64,000 nt of DNA from Acidobacteriaceae bacterium (GCA_025361625.1 JANYKL010000166.1:1-64000), one strand, 5' to 3'. Numbered from the stretch's first letter, positions 31,431 through 43,032 are shown. The notes: a model not told the origin generated them from the letters alone. Numbers and translations are program-made.

Positions 31431-32558
31431 TTAGTGAGCGCCGCGTTGCGCGGAGTCCGCATCTTCGGCAAGGTCACGCATCATCTCGAAAAATGCGGGC
31501 GATTGGCCTATGAACAATCCGGAAGCAGCAAGAAACTTAACCGCACCCATTGCCGCCCCTCTAGTAGCCGTTGGCCGAACGATCGAGCATTTTGGCAGGC
31601 TTCGGCTAAGGAAAATAGTGGGCTCCGGCATGATCAGGTTCGTCTGGAATAGCTGTCCGCCAAACGGTGGCGCGTTTAAATTAGGGAAGATCAGCGATGG
31701 ATCTTTCGGATCCGTGAGCGGCGGGGCATTGCCGGCCTTATCCGCCCAGGTCTGGAAGTGCATCGCTTCCGTCGGCCCTATGCTTAACACGATGCGCAAC
31801 ACTTCCGCGTTCGTCACGCGCTGCGCCAGTTGCGGATACAGACTGGTCCCGCCCTGTTCAATGGTTCCGAAGTGAAATCCGGCGGTGTTCGCAATCGCCT
31901 GAATGTGTTTGTGCGGAGTCAGGTCGTCGTCATTTCTTGGGATGGCCGGATGCTGGCCCACAGCCAAACTCGGCACGGCTTGCGGGAGTGTGTCGCCGAA
32001 ATCCGGATTCTTGCTGAAGCTGCGATACCGCGTCCACCACGTAGTGTCGACGCTCAGTTGCATCAGATTCGTCAGCCTTCCAATCTGCTGCGCGCCGGTT
32101 GCCTGGCTGCTAGGCAACGTTCGGAACTGATCCAGATTGACGGTGTCCGCCCCTTTCGATGCTAAGTAAGCGTTGATAAAAACTTCGTGTGACATCTCGT
32201 CTTCGGTGTTGTCGTGGATATACTGCGCCATGTCAGCATCCAGAACCGCGATCGCGGCCGTATAAATTGAATTTCCGCTGCCTCCCGGAACTTCGCTATC
32301 TTGAATTCCGCCAAGCTCGTTGTACTGCTGCCACAAGTCAGTCTCTAATATTTCGGCCGCAGCCAGAAAGCGCAATATGGCTGCATCCCCCCTGTCTAAG
32401 CTGCCACTGCCTTCCTCGGGATGTTCTTCGGCGAACGCAGCGCTTCCATGCGATAACACGGCTGCTCCCATCGTCACAGCACCCGCCGCCGTCAGGCTCT
32501 TCTTGACGAAAGAGCGCCTGTCGATCGACTTTTTTGAGTCTTGCGATAAATCTTTCAT
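31431..32558 (-). CDS. Tat-exported ferritin-like domain protein
   Basis: Tat-like DRRSFVKKSLTAAGAVTMGAAVLSHG; AAILRFLAAAEILETDLWQQYNEL and DEMSHEVFINAYL helices with carboxylate/His ligands. Confidence 0.8.
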   Translation of the reverse strand: MKDLSQDSKKSIDRRSFVKKSLTAAGAVTMGAAVLSHGSAAFAEEHPEEGSGSLDRGDAAILRFLAAAEILETDLWQQYNELGGIQDSEVPGGSGNSIYTAAIAVLDADMAQYIHDNTEDEMSHEVFINAYLASKGADTVNLDQFRTLPSSQATGAQQIGRLTNLMQLSVDTTWWTRYRSFSKNPDFGDTLPQAVPSLAVGQHPAIPRNDDDLTPHKHIQAIANTAGFHFGTIEQGGTSLYPQLAQRVTNAEVLRIVLSIGPTEAMHFQTWADKAGNAPPLTDPKDPSLIFPNLNAPPFGGQLFQTNLIMPEPTIFLSRSLPKCSIVRPTATRGAAMGAVKFLAASGLFIGQSPAFFEMMRDLAEDADSAQRGAH

Positions 32559-32755
32559 GACAATTCCTCCGACGAGAATATTGATCTCGTTCCAAGCTCC
32601 AGTTGTCATGAAGGTGTAAAAGATGTGTCAAGCCTTGACCACCGTGAAAGGCGGAGCATGGCTCCCGGGACGCCATCGAGTAGCCGGCAACGTCCAGTCC
32701 CCTGGCTCGAGAAGTCCTCTCTTTTTAGATCGATCTGAACCGCTACAATAGCGGC

Positions 32756-33505
32756 GTGAGTTCGACTTCCGGGAGCGTGAGATCGGAGCTGCCGCCTGTT
32801 CAAGCGCGGCCATTCTCGCTGCGCCAGAAAATTCTCTTATGGCTCATCACTCGGGCCGCCTATCTGGCGATCTCCTTCATCGGCCCAACCCTGCGCTACT
32901 CGATCTCTTGGGAAGAAGAGCCGTCCGACTTAGGCGCACTTTATGAAAAATCGGTGATTTACTCCTTTTGGCACCGCGCCGTGTTTGCTGCCGCCTATAT
33001 GTGGCGACACTCCGGCATCGCGGTCATGGTGAGCCGCAGCTTCGATGGAGAGTACATCGCACGCACCATCGAGATGCTTGGATTTTCCGCGGTAAGGGGA
33101 TCAAGCAGCCGCGGCGGCGCAGTCGCTTTGCTTGGGCTCCGAAAATTCCTAGACGCCGGTTTTCCTGCTGCCTTCACGATCGACGGCCCGCGCGGTCCTA
33201 AGTACGTGGCAAAGCCCGGCCCGGTCCTTCTTGCGCGCGAAACGGGGCTGCCCATGGCCGCGTTTTACGTTGCATTGAGTCATGCGTGGGTGCTCACAAC
33301 ATGGGACCAGATGATGATTCCGAAGCCGTTCGCTAAAGTCCTCGTGCGTGCGAGCGTCAATATGTTTGTCCCGAAGGAGGCCAGTGATGCCGAGATGGCA
33401 GACCATCAGGCCAAACTGCAAAAAGCTTTGGAGCGGGTGACGAGGTTTGCGGAAGAGAATGTTGGGCAAGTCGGTTCGGCCGAGTTTCCAATCGTTAAGC
33501 GTTAG
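32756..33505 (+). CDS. DUF374/lysophospholipid acyltransferase-like protein
   Basis: VIYSFWHRAVFAAAYMWRHSGIAVMVSRSFDGEYIARTIEMLGFSAVRGSSSRGG...FTIDGPRGPKYVAKPGPVLLARETGLPM. Confidence 0.85.
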   Translation: MSSTSGSVRSELPPVQARPFSLRQKILLWLITRAAYLAISFIGPTLRYSISWEEEPSDLGALYEKSVIYSFWHRAVFAAAYMWRHSGIAVMVSRSFDGEYIARTIEMLGFSAVRGSSSRGGAVALLGLRKFLDAGFPAAFTIDGPRGPKYVAKPGPVLLARETGLPMAAFYVALSHAWVLTTWDQMMIPKPFAKVLVRASVNMFVPKEASDAEMADHQAKLQKALERVTRFAEENVGQVGSAEFPIVKR

Positions 33506-33565
33506 TCAGGGCGGAAGTTGCCGTCATTTGCGGTATCCTGAATAGACGACACTCTAGGGACGACT

Positions 33566-33925
33566 ATGTTCATTGACTTCAAAGCGACGGATCGTTGGAC
33601 GAAAAAGTCTGTCCATTGCGTCTACCAGGCGTTGATCGTTGCGATTGCAACCCGCCATGCCGACGCGGTTGACATTGAATTTCTTGTCGACGGTAGAACC
33701 GTGTGGGTCGCGCTGCCTCATCCTGCATGGGTGGAATATAAAAAACGAAGCGGCAAAGCGATCACCGACGCCTTGGCCAAAGAGATTGCGGGTCACTTTT
33801 TGAAGACTTCTCTTGAGGCTGGTGAAGGATTGGGGCGCGAAATGTATTCGCTAACAATCGAGCAGACGCTTAAACATTTAGCTGCCGTCGTCGGAGACAT
33901 CGATCCCGTACCCGCAATTCGCTAG
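33566..33925 (+). CDS. hypothetical protein
   Basis: Coherent 119-aa ORF, plus-strand neighbour of the next small ORF. Confidence 0.55.
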   Translation: MFIDFKATDRWTKKSVHCVYQALIVAIATRHADAVDIEFLVDGRTVWVALPHPAWVEYKKRSGKAITDALAKEIAGHFLKTSLEAGEGLGREMYSLTIEQTLKHLAAVVGDIDPVPAIR

Positions 33926-33950
33926 TCAGAATTCTCCCAGGCAATCGACG

Positions 33951-34208
33951 ATGTTCGCTCGTAAAATCCACGTGGAATATGAGCATGAGGGACGAGTCGA
34001 TCCTTGCCCCATGAAGTGGCTTGATAACTTCAGCATGCGGAATTTTACGAATGCTTCCATCTTCGACGACACGCTTCCGCTAAGTGATGGCAAGCTTGAG
34101 GTGGGAACGAAGGTTCCGCTCGATCAATTGCGTGATGCGTTGGAAGACTGGTTTCGCCGCAAGAGTTATTTGCCTAAGGATTCGAAGCTCATCGTCACGG
34201 AGATGTGA
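33951..34208 (+). CDS. hypothetical protein
   Basis: 85-aa ORF directly following 33566..33925. Confidence 0.5.
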   Translation: MFARKIHVEYEHEGRVDPCPMKWLDNFSMRNFTNASIFDDTLPLSDGKLEVGTKVPLDQLRDALEDWFRRKSYLPKDSKLIVTEM

Positions 34209-34239
34209 TCGTCGGATGCGTGCCGCTCCCACATCAGGC

Positions 34240-37200
34240 TTAGGAGTTGCCGCCCATGCTCGCTCTCTGCTCCATCTTCAACAGCCGAACAAAGAGTCGC
34301 ACGATCATCCCGTCGAAATGGGTACCACTCATCTTGCCCAATTCCGTCAGAGCCTGATCGTTGTTTTTTGGAGCTGCGAAGGCTCGTTCGCTCGTCATGT
34401 TGGCGTAGGCGTCGGCAACGGCAATAATTCGCGCAAACAACGGGATGTCTTCCCCCTTCAATCCGAAGGGGTAACCGCCGCCGTCGAAAGCTTCGTGATG
34501 AGCCTCAACTGCCTCCGCGACCCGGCCAATCTGTGGAATTGTCCTCAGAACCTCGGCACCCACCTGCGGATGCGTCTTGATGACCCCGAATTCGCCGTCA
34601 GTAAGCGCTCCGGCCTTATTCAGGATTCGATCGGGGACGAAGAGTTTACCCAAATCGTGTACCCGCCCGGCAAAGATCAATTCGTCAACCTCGGAGGGGG
34701 AGAGATTTAATCCTCGAGCGATGAGTCCGGCAAAGTGACCGCATTGCTCGCCATGCCCGGCGGCGCTGTGCTCTCGCAATTCTGCGGCGCGAGACAAGGC
34801 TTCTAAAGCCTCTCTCATGGCGCGCTGGTCGGAGTCTGGCTCGCGGCCGCATAGTTTCTTGAGCGTGTTCACAAGCTCTGCGAGGTGATCCGGGCCATTG
34901 TGCTCGCGCTGAAGGAAGCCCTCGATGTAACCCGAAACTAACTGCCGCTGCGAGGCCGAGCCGTCCCCGAAAGCGTCAGAACTTGATACCGAATTTCCAC
35001 CTGCTTTCTTCGCTACGTACATCCCGGCATCGGCCACTCGGATGAGATCCTCAATTGAGAAAGCGTGAACCGGAAAGCTTGCCACTCCGAAACTCCCTGT
35101 GATGTGGTGCTCTTCCAGCGTCGGATCCGTGGCCACCCAGACGCGAAGCCTTTCCGCCAAAGCCTGCGCCTGCTCGATGCCGGTCTCAGGCATAAGGATA
35201 ATGAATTCGTCTCCGCCGTAGCGAGCTACGACATTCGACTGGCGGCACTTTTGTTCGAGCAATCGGCCAACCCGCGCGAGAACTAGATCGCCTTCAAGGT
35301 GGCCGAGCGAATCATTGACCTCCTTGAATTTATCGAGATCGATCAGGACTACCGAGAACGGACGGCCTGACCGCGAGGCTCGCTTCCATTCCGAACTGAG
35401 CGCTTCCCAGAAGAAACGGCGCGTCTTGATTCCGGTAAGTCCATCGGTGATCGATTGTTGCTGCAGCTTCTGAAAAACAAAGGAGTTGTGCAAAGCCGTC
35501 GCCAGAAGATCAGCGAGCGTATTCAGAATCAAGACGTCCTGCGGAGCGAAAGCATTTTCATCGACGCTCTCGATGTTGAGCACGCCGAGCAGAGTTTCGC
35601 CGTAGCTGATAGGCAGGCAAAGCACTGCCCGGGATTCGGGCAGAACCCCAGCCAGTTGCCCAGGCCCAGCATTCTGTACGAGGGCGCTAACTCCGGTCCG
35701 AGCCACTTTCCCCAGCACGCCGCTGCCAATCGAGACTCTTCTGCCCAAGGTCTGCGAGGTTGTTCCCGCCTCGGCCTTGATTTCGATATCTTTCGTGATG
35801 TAGTCCATGATGCCGATGCCGATGTGGTCATAACGGAAATTTTTCTGGATTTCACGCACGATGTCCGCCATCATCTGTTCCGCATCTTCGCTCGAAATCG
35901 CAAGCTTTGAGATGGTATTCAGAAAAGCCAAGTGCCTCGCCCGGCGCTGCTCTTCGGTGAAGAGGCGCGCATTTTCAACGGCCACGCCTAATTGTCCGGC
36001 AGCGGTTTGCATAACTTCCGAGTCGCGAGCCTGGAAAACGAATTCTTTTTCCGTGCTCATTGCAGCCATCATGCCCAAAGCCTTGCCGCCGAGAAAGATG
36101 GGGACTGCACAAAAGGAGCGCGGCTTTTGGGGGAGCTTTAAATCGATCCCAAGCTTTGCTCGCACATCTTCCAGATTGCTTTCAATCAGCAAGGGCTGGC
36201 CCGTGCGAATTACATATTCCGTGAATCCATTGCCCACTTTTCTCGAACGCTTCGGAAGAAGTACTCCTTTTTCCACTTCGAGTTCAAAGAGAATCTCGTC
36301 TTCTTCCAGAAAAGCCACGTAAAAATTGCTGGTATCGAATGTCTTTCCAAGCTCGACTTGCACCGTGCGCAAAACGTCGTCCTGATCGAGATGCGAACTG
36401 ATTGCTTGCCCGATCTCGGTCAAAAGCTCATATTCCTTCGTCCGACGATGGGCCTGATGAGTGATCACGTAGTTTTCGAGGGTGAGAGCAATCTGCAGCG
36501 CGAGGCCGATCAGCAAGCGCAGGTTGGACGATCCAAACATGTGCCGCTCGGCGTGTGGGAATAGCAACACTCCGAAATTATGCTCTCGAGTCTGCAGGCT
36601 GACCGCCATCAGGTCCTGGACGCCTTCCGCGAGCAAAGTCTGCTTGCAAACTTCAAACCTTGCCCCGGGAAGCGCTGGCAGAGGCTCTTCCAGTTCGGAG
36701 ATTTTCCGCAGAGTCACAAATCCGCCGCGCTTGTAAGCCAGCTCGGCGATGTAGTCCCCGCTCTGAGTTCTTTGTAGCTTGTCAAGAAAATCGGCCGAGA
36801 AGCCCTTTTGCACCGACGGCAATGTGCTGCGCCACTGGTCCGCGACAAAAAATATCGCGCGGCGAGACGGCAGGGGCGAAACTAATCTTTCTACAAACGC
36901 TTGTAATGCCGGCACGAGATCGGACGCAGAAAGTAGGCGACGTGGGTCAACTCCTAAGGTCGAGAATGCCAGGGCATTCTCCTGCACCGCGTTCCGCTCG
37001 TTTTCAAACAGGACCATCACCATCGCGATGGCCAAGAGCATTTGCGGGATGGGCCCGAGAAAACTTCCTGACTGCCCAACAACCCCCATGAAAGGCTGAT
37101 AGAACTGCCCTCCGTACATGAGCGCCGCCCATAATGCCAACGAGAAGGCGAGGGTCCGAAACGCGACCGAATTCCGCCGGTGTGCGTAGCTGTAGAAATG

Positions 37201-37638
37201 AAATGAACAGTACAGTAGAGCCGCAGCCAGCCAGACTTCCAACCGCAAATAAAAAGGAAGAGGCGCTGCGTATTCAGCGAATCCGCCGCTAGCGAGATGC
37301 GGCCGCAAGTTGATGTACGCCAGCACAAAGCCAAATCCAGAAAGCGCTACGTCATACCATTTGCGCTGAAACGGATCTCGCATCAGCCGGGTTGAAACCA
37401 AAATGCAAATTGCCATCCCCACCAAAAGAATTGAACTCAGGAAAAAAAGAGGTGCGTTGGACCCCAGAAAAAACTCGACGGCCTTGACCGCAAAGTGAAT
37501 CGTGTATGCCGCCCACGCCATTTGCCATGCCCGGAAATAAGCGTGGCGATTCTGCTCGTACAGATAAGTAAAGACGAGCAGAACCAGGAGAGCTACCGCT
37601 CCCGGAATGAGCACGATGCCTATGGCGATGTTGATCAT
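34240..37638 (-). CDS. multidomain membrane signalling protein: N-terminal TM region, GAF repeats, GGDEF, HD-GYP
   Basis: GGDEFIILMPET; VHDLGKLFVPDRILNKAGALT and HHEAFDGGGYPFGLKGEDIPLFARIIAVADAYANMTSERAF. Confidence 0.92.
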   Translation of the reverse strand: MINIAIGIVLIPGAVALLVLLVFTYLYEQNRHAYFRAWQMAWAAYTIHFAVKAVEFFLGSNAPLFFLSSILLVGMAICILVSTRLMRDPFQRKWYDVALSGFGFVLAYINLRPHLASGGFAEYAAPLPFYLRLEVWLAAALLYCSFHFYSYAHRRNSVAFRTLAFSLALWAALMYGGQFYQPFMGVVGQSGSFLGPIPQMLLAIAMVMVLFENERNAVQENALAFSTLGVDPRRLLSASDLVPALQAFVERLVSPLPSRRAIFFVADQWRSTLPSVQKGFSADFLDKLQRTQSGDYIAELAYKRGGFVTLRKISELEEPLPALPGARFEVCKQTLLAEGVQDLMAVSLQTREHNFGVLLFPHAERHMFGSSNLRLLIGLALQIALTLENYVITHQAHRRTKEYELLTEIGQAISSHLDQDDVLRTVQVELGKTFDTSNFYVAFLEEDEILFELEVEKGVLLPKRSRKVGNGFTEYVIRTGQPLLIESNLEDVRAKLGIDLKLPQKPRSFCAVPIFLGGKALGMMAAMSTEKEFVFQARDSEVMQTAAGQLGVAVENARLFTEEQRRARHLAFLNTISKLAISSEDAEQMMADIVREIQKNFRYDHIGIGIMDYITKDIEIKAEAGTTSQTLGRRVSIGSGVLGKVARTGVSALVQNAGPGQLAGVLPESRAVLCLPISYGETLLGVLNIESVDENAFAPQDVLILNTLADLLATALHNSFVFQKLQQQSITDGLTGIKTRRFFWEALSSEWKRASRSGRPFSVVLIDLDKFKEVNDSLGHLEGDLVLARVGRLLEQKCRQSNVVARYGGDEFIILMPETGIEQAQALAERLRVWVATDPTLEEHHITGSFGVASFPVHAFSIEDLIRVADAGMYVAKKAGGNSVSSSDAFGDGSASQRQLVSGYIEGFLQREHNGPDHLAELVNTLKKLCGREPDSDQRAMREALEALSRAAELREHSAAGHGEQCGHFAGLIARGLNLSPSEVDELIFAGRVHDLGKLFVPDRILNKAGALTDGEFGVIKTHPQVGAEVLRTIPQIGRVAEAVEAHHEAFDGGGYPFGLKGEDIPLFARIIAVADAYANMTSERAFAAPKNNDQALTELGKMSGTHFDGMIVRLFVRLLKMEQRASMGGNS

Positions 37639-37881
37639 GGATGTCGAACTTTGAAAATAAGCGCTACCTTCCTAAGAACTTCTCCCATCTTCATTGGTCA
37701 ACTGGAGGCATCAAGACAGCGAGTGTCTAGTGCAAAATTCAATCCTCAAAGACCTATCTTCTTATTATCTGATGATCCGGTGCTACAAACCTGACGAATT
37801 TGAGAGTACCTTGGTAACCTGTCGGTAACCAAAATGGTAGTTGAAAACCCTTTGGCCCCGCGTATCCCGCAAGACAAACTT

Positions 37882-38685
37882 CTAATTTTTGAGGATCTTT
37901 CCTAAAATTTCCTTTACAAGCTTTGCAGCTACCGCGGCAGAGATTCCGCGAGGATCGCGGGCAGGATTCAGCTCGACGACATCTGCGCCGACAATTTTAC
38001 CTTTTATCGCGTGCAAGTGAGAGATCGCCTCTCTGACCGACATTCCGCCCGGCTCCCAATGCGAGACGCCCGGCGCGAAAGCAGGATCGAGTACATCCAT
38101 ATCGAACGAAACGTAAATCGGACCGGGATCCTTAATGAAGTTGTACGCCGGCAACGCAGCCATCGGCACTATCTCGACCCCAAACTTTTGGGCTTGCTTA
38201 TGCTGGTGATCGTTTAATGTGCGAATTCCGATCTGAACAAGTTTCTTGGCTAATTTCTCTTCCATAATTCTGGCGAATGGACATGCATGCGAAAGCCCAT
38301 TGCCCTCAAATTCGTCATAGAGATCGGGATGAGCATCGAAGTGAATCATCGTTAGATCAGGGAAGTGGGAGTTAAAAGCACGAATAACGGGGTAAGTTAC
38401 AGAATGGTCGCCTCCAAGTGAAAGCGGAGTTTTTCCCTTAAATAATGAGTCGTTGATAGCGGCTGAAATCGCGCGGAAATCCTCATCAACGGTTTCCAGG
38501 GTGTTCCCTAAATTTAGATCCCCGGAATCTTCAAATGCCCCCTCGACGCAGACCCCCAACTCAGACCATTGGTTGGAAGCATTGCTAGCCAGCGCCTCAC
38601 GAATTTTGGCGGGGGCATCCGCCGGTCCTCGTAAGTAGGACGAATTAACATCGAGCGGGATTCCGAGAAGAACAGGCGCTTGCAT
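37882..38685 (-). CDS. speB: agmatinase/arginase-family ureohydrolase
   Basis: SLGGDHSVTYP, MIHFDAHPDLYDEF, VSFDMDVLDPAFAPGVSHWEPGGMSVREA; start MQAPVLLG at 38685. Substrate not determined. Confidence 0.9.
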   Translation of the reverse strand: MQAPVLLGIPLDVNSSYLRGPADAPAKIREALASNASNQWSELGVCVEGAFEDSGDLNLGNTLETVDEDFRAISAAINDSLFKGKTPLSLGGDHSVTYPVIRAFNSHFPDLTMIHFDAHPDLYDEFEGNGLSHACPFARIMEEKLAKKLVQIGIRTLNDHQHKQAQKFGVEIVPMAALPAYNFIKDPGPIYVSFDMDVLDPAFAPGVSHWEPGGMSVREAISHLHAIKGKIVGADVVELNPARDPRGISAAVAAKLVKEILGKILKN

Positions 38686-38804
38686 AAACACTGCTTTTGA
38701 GAGGCAGTCTACCGCGAAAGACAGCACGAAGCCATGATTGTTTCGAAGTCGGAGAGAGATAAGGCAATGGAGCCGAATCCCCAATGTCGATATACTCAAA
38801 CGCT

Positions 38805-40271
38805 ATGCTTCGTGTTCGTTTTGCGCCCTCGCCGACGGGATTTCTGCACGTAGGCAGCGCCCGCACTTTTATCTTCAATTGGCTTTACGCGCGGCGCAAC
38901 GGCGGTACCATGATTCTCCGCCTTGATGACACCGACGTTGAACGCAATACCGAGGCTTCAGAAAGTTCAATTTTCGAGGGTTTGCGCTGGTTGAATCTTG
39001 GGTGGGACGAGGAATATAAGCAATCCGAAAGGCTGGCCTTGCACCGTCAGATAGCGGAGGCCATCTTCCAGAAAGATCTGGCCTATCGAGACTTTACTCC
39101 GGCCCATGTCGGTCAAACGGAGAAGTCTGGGGCGAATCAGACCTGGCTTTTTAATCCCGGCATGCGCGAACTCACACGAGCCGAGAGCGACCGAAGGGCA
39201 TCTGCAGGCGAAACCTATGCTCTGCGATACCGCGTCCCACGTGGTCGGGGCGAAGTGGTGCGTTTTGCCGACGCCGTCTACGGTGACCAGTCCAAGCTGG
39301 CCGACGACATTGAAGACTTCGCGCTTCTCCGTTCAGATGGCATGCCCACTTACCACCTCGCTTCGTGCGCGGACGACATCGATCTGCGAATCAGTCACAT
39401 CATCCGCGGTCAAGACCATCTCTCTAATACCTATAAACACGCATTGATCTTCTCCGCCGCAGGTTCGAGCGTTCCTCGCTTCGCGCATCTGCCACTTCTA
39501 GTTGCGCCGGATGGCTCAAAACTTTCCAAGCGTCGCCATGGCCCAGTGGTGAGCGTGACCACCTATCGAGATGCGGGATTTCTTGCTGAGGCTTTTATCA
39601 ATTTTCTTTGCCTTTTGGGTTGGTCGCCAAAGGATGATCGAGAAAATATGACCCAGCAAGAACTAATCGACGCTTTTAGTCTCGAGGGCATCAATCGGTC
39701 GAACGCAGTCATAAATTTCAAAGAGCTGGCTGCGTCACCAGACGATACATTTGATCCGAAATCTCTTTGGTTAAATGCGGAACATATTCGGGCCCTTCCG
39801 GTCGAGGAACTGAGCGAGCGGCTTTCGCCCTTCATCCGAGCCGCCGGCTTCAACCCCTCACCGCAGAAAATAAATGCGATCACTCCGCTGATTCGTGAAC
39901 GTATCAAGCTGCTAAGGGATGTACTTTCAGCGGCGGATTTTTTCTTCGTCGCTGAACTGCCCCCCTACGATGCAGCCGAACTGATTCCGCAAAAGGGGGA
40001 CACTGCAATGGCGCAAAAAGCCCTCGACCGAGCGCGCGAAGTTTTGCCGCAAGTGGAGTTTGAACATGATCCGCTCGATCAGGCTCTTCGCAATGCAGCG
40101 AACGAAATTGGCGTGAAAGCAGGGCAGATGTTCCAGCCGATTCGTGTCGCTGTCTGCGGACGCAAGAATGCGCCGCCGCTGTTCGAAACTTTGCAGGTAT
40201 TGGGAAAGCAAACTACATTAGCAAGGATCGATCAGGCGATCGACAAACTGCGGGGTTACCGACATGTCTGA
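38805..40271 (+). CDS. gltX: glutamate-tRNA ligase
   Basis: [59 protein letters not shown] (KMSKS-equivalent). Confidence 0.97.
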   Translation: MLRVRFAPSPTGFLHVGSARTFIFNWLYARRNGGTMILRLDDTDVERNTEASESSIFEGLRWLNLGWDEEYKQSERLALHRQIAEAIFQKDLAYRDFTPAHVGQTEKSGANQTWLFNPGMRELTRAESDRRASAGETYALRYRVPRGRGEVVRFADAVYGDQSKLADDIEDFALLRSDGMPTYHLASCADDIDLRISHIIRGQDHLSNTYKHALIFSAAGSSVPRFAHLPLLVAPDGSKLSKRRHGPVVSVTTYRDAGFLAEAFINFLCLLGWSPKDDRENMTQQELIDAFSLEGINRSNAVINFKELAASPDDTFDPKSLWLNAEHIRALPVEELSERLSPFIRAAGFNPSPQKINAITPLIRERIKLLRDVLSAADFFFVAELPPYDAAELIPQKGDTAMAQKALDRAREVLPQVEFEHDPLDQALRNAANEIGVKAGQMFQPIRVAVCGRKNAPPLFETLQVLGKQTTLARIDQAIDKLRGYRHV

Positions 40272-41139
40272 TGCTTGGCCAGATAAACTGCCCAAGTTGC
40301 CGGTGAAACCCGGAGCGTGCTGATCTCTGCAGATAGACCGCTCCGCAGTAAGCCAACAGCAACCCAAAAAGCAAAATCGCAATTCGCCGGCCGACCGCAT
40401 CTTGCTGAGGAGCGAGTTTCGCGATCAGAGCACCCATGATGAGCCCCATCAACAGGCCACCTACATGCGCGGCGTTGTCCGTGCGAGCGACGATAGCGCC
40501 AAAGAAAAGGTTGTAACCGACGAACAACATGACGCTACGCAGCATCCCGCTCATTGCAGCACGCGGCAGCGAAAATTCGCCCAAATAGAATGCTGCGATC
40601 AAAGCGCCGGCGATGCCAAAAATCGCGCCGGAAGCGCCCACACTCAAGGTGAACGGATTCCAAAAGATGCTTGCGAGACTCGAGGTGAGCCCGGTTATGA
40701 GATAAACAGCGGCGAACATGAGATGACCGTAGATAGACTCGGCCAACCGACCCAAATCCCATAGGCACCACATATTGAAAGCGATGTGCAGCAGTCCACC
40801 ATGTATGAAGACGCAGCTGAGAAGTCGCCACCATTGCCCGCTTAACGTATACGGACCAAAGTTTGCCCCGAATCGAACCAGATCTTCTCCCGAAGGATTG
40901 CCCAGCATCTGAACGCCCGCAACTAACATACCCACAAAAACGGCGGCGTTAATTCCAACAATCACTTGGGTAAAAAGCATCGAAGTGTTTTGCCGCCGCA
41001 TCCAGTCTGGCGTCTCGATTCGCTGGATGGGCGAGGCCTCTCCGCGCTGCGCGGCCTGATGTTGCACGCACCACTGGCACTGCTTTTTCCCGAATGAAAA
41101 AGCCGGAAGCTTACGACCGCATTGAACGCAATTTGCCAT
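40213..41139 (-). CDS. rhomboid-family intramembrane serine protease with N-terminal zinc-ribbon
   Basis: [59 protein letters not shown] (GxSG), [16 protein letters not shown]. Confidence 0.93.
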   Translation of the reverse strand: MANCVQCGRKLPAFSFGKKQCQWCVQHQAAQRGEASPIQRIETPDWMRRQNTSMLFTQVIVGINAAVFVGMLVAGVQMLGNPSGEDLVRFGANFGPYTLSGQWWRLLSCVFIHGGLLHIAFNMWCLWDLGRLAESIYGHLMFAAVYLITGLTSSLASIFWNPFTLSVGASGAIFGIAGALIAAFYLGEFSLPRAAMSGMLRSVMLFVGYNLFFGAIVARTDNAAHVGGLLMGLIMGALIAKLAPQQDAVGRRIAILLFGLLLAYCGAVYLQRSARSGFHRQLGQFIWPSIRHVGNPAVCRSPDRSLLM

Positions 41140-41331
41140 GCTTTATAAATTCCCGAATCAGCAATCCGCAGAACGCAGATTATCATGCGGATTAAACTCA
41201 CGAGCGCAAACGTTTTTGTGGTAGCGCTTATTTCCCTGTGGCCAACGAGCCACCCACATCCATCGTCGTCGGATGCCCACTGAGTTGAGCGTTACCGGAA
41301 CAGATAATTCGCCTATAAAATATGAAACAGT

Positions 41332-43032
41332 ATGAGCAATGGAAATAACTCAGAGTCCGGCGAGTCGCGCCCCTCAAACTTCATTCGCGATGCGGTCATC
41401 GACGATCTCAAAACCAAAAAATTCGGCGAAGCAACAATTCAGACTCGCTTCCCTCCCGAGCCCAATGGCTACCTTCATATCGGCCACGCTAAGTCCATTT
41501 GCTTGAACTTCGGGCTGGCCGCGGAATTCGGCGGTAAGACAAATTTGCGGTTCGACGATACGAACCCAGAAAAAGAAGAGCAAGAGTACGTCGACTCCAT
41601 CACACAAGACGTTCATTGGCTGGGTTTCAACTGGGACGGCCTTCACTATGCCTCTGACTATTTCGATCAACTTTGCGACTGGGCGGTCAAACTGATCGGA
41701 GACGGAAAAGCCTACGTCGACGACTTAAGCGCGGATGAAATTCGTAAACACCGGGGGACCCTGACCGAACCAGGGAAAGACAGCCCTTTTCGCAATCGCG
41801 ACGCTAAAGAAAACCTAAATCTCTTTGAACGCATGCGCAAAGGCGAGTTTCCGGATGGCTCGCGAGTCCTGCGCGCCAAGATTGACATGGCGTCGCCAAA
41901 CCTGAACATGCGCGATCCCGTTATGTATCGAATCTTGCGCGCTGATCATCATCGCACAGGAAGCAAATGGTGCATTTATCCCATGTACGATTTCGCACAT
42001 GGCCAATCCGACTCCATCGAACGTGTTACGCACTCTGTCTGCACGTTGGAGTTTGAAGACCATCGACCATTGTATAACTGGTTCATCCAGCAACTTGGCA
42101 TCTTTCCATCGCAGCAGATGGAGTTCGATCGCCTGAACCTGACCTTTACACTGTTGAGCAAACGCAAACTTCTCAAGCTAGTTCAAGAGAAATATGTAAG
42201 TGGGTGGGACGATCCGAGAATGCCGACTCTGTCCGGAGTTCGGCGAAGGGGTTACACCCCACAATCGATACGCAATTTTTGCGGAGCAATTGGGGTTTCG
42301 AAGACCAATGGCACTCTCGATCTCGCTATGCTCGAACATTTTGTTCGTGAAGATTTGAATAAACGGGCACCGCGAGTGATGGCCGTGTTGCGGCCACTAA
42401 AAGTGGTTATCGATAATTTTCCAGACGCAGAAGTCGACCAGGTCGATGCGATCAATAATCCGGAAGATGAGAGCGCAGGCAAGCGAACAGTACCTTTCTC
42501 GAAGGTGCTCTACATTGAACAAGATGATTTCCGCGAAGTTCCTCCGAAACAGTACTACCGCCTGTCGCCGGGCCGCGAAGTTCGGCTTCGCTATGGGTAC
42601 TTCATCACGGCTCAATCAGTCGTAAAAAATGAGAAAGGCGATGTCGTCGAAGTGCACTGTACCTACGACCCCGCGACACGCGGCGGAAACTCGCCCGATG
42701 GACGAAAAGTGAAATCGACCATTCACTGGGTGTCATCCGCACACGCAGTGGATGCCGAGGTCCGCCTGTACGACAAGCTTTTTACAGTCGAAGATCCGGA
42801 CCGAACCGAGGAAGGGCATGACTTCACAGCAAACCTTAATCCAAATTCGCTTGAAGTGATTAGCCAGGCAAAGTTGGAGCCTTCTCTGGCAAGTGCTATG
42901 AATGGGGAAAAATATCAGTTCGAGCGTCTTGGCTATTTTTGTGTGGATCCGGATTCGAAAGTGGGGAACTTGGTCTTCAACCGCACCGTCGCCTTGAAAG
43001 ACTCCTGGGCAAGAGTTCAAAAGCGATCCTAA
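41332..43032 (+). CDS. glnS: glutamine-tRNA ligase
   Basis: [88 protein letters not shown]. Confidence 0.98.
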   Translation: MSNGNNSESGESRPSNFIRDAVIDDLKTKKFGEATIQTRFPPEPNGYLHIGHAKSICLNFGLAAEFGGKTNLRFDDTNPEKEEQEYVDSITQDVHWLGFNWDGLHYASDYFDQLCDWAVKLIGDGKAYVDDLSADEIRKHRGTLTEPGKDSPFRNRDAKENLNLFERMRKGEFPDGSRVLRAKIDMASPNLNMRDPVMYRILRADHHRTGSKWCIYPMYDFAHGQSDSIERVTHSVCTLEFEDHRPLYNWFIQQLGIFPSQQMEFDRLNLTFTLLSKRKLLKLVQEKYVSGWDDPRMPTLSGVRRRGYTPQSIRNFCGAIGVSKTNGTLDLAMLEHFVREDLNKRAPRVMAVLRPLKVVIDNFPDAEVDQVDAINNPEDESAGKRTVPFSKVLYIEQDDFREVPPKQYYRLSPGREVRLRYGYFITAQSVVKNEKGDVVEVHCTYDPATRGGNSPDGRKVKSTIHWVSSAHAVDAEVRLYDKLFTVEDPDRTEEGHDFTANLNPNSLEVISQAKLEPSLASAMNGEKYQFERLGYFCVDPDSKVGNLVFNRTVALKDSWARVQKRS

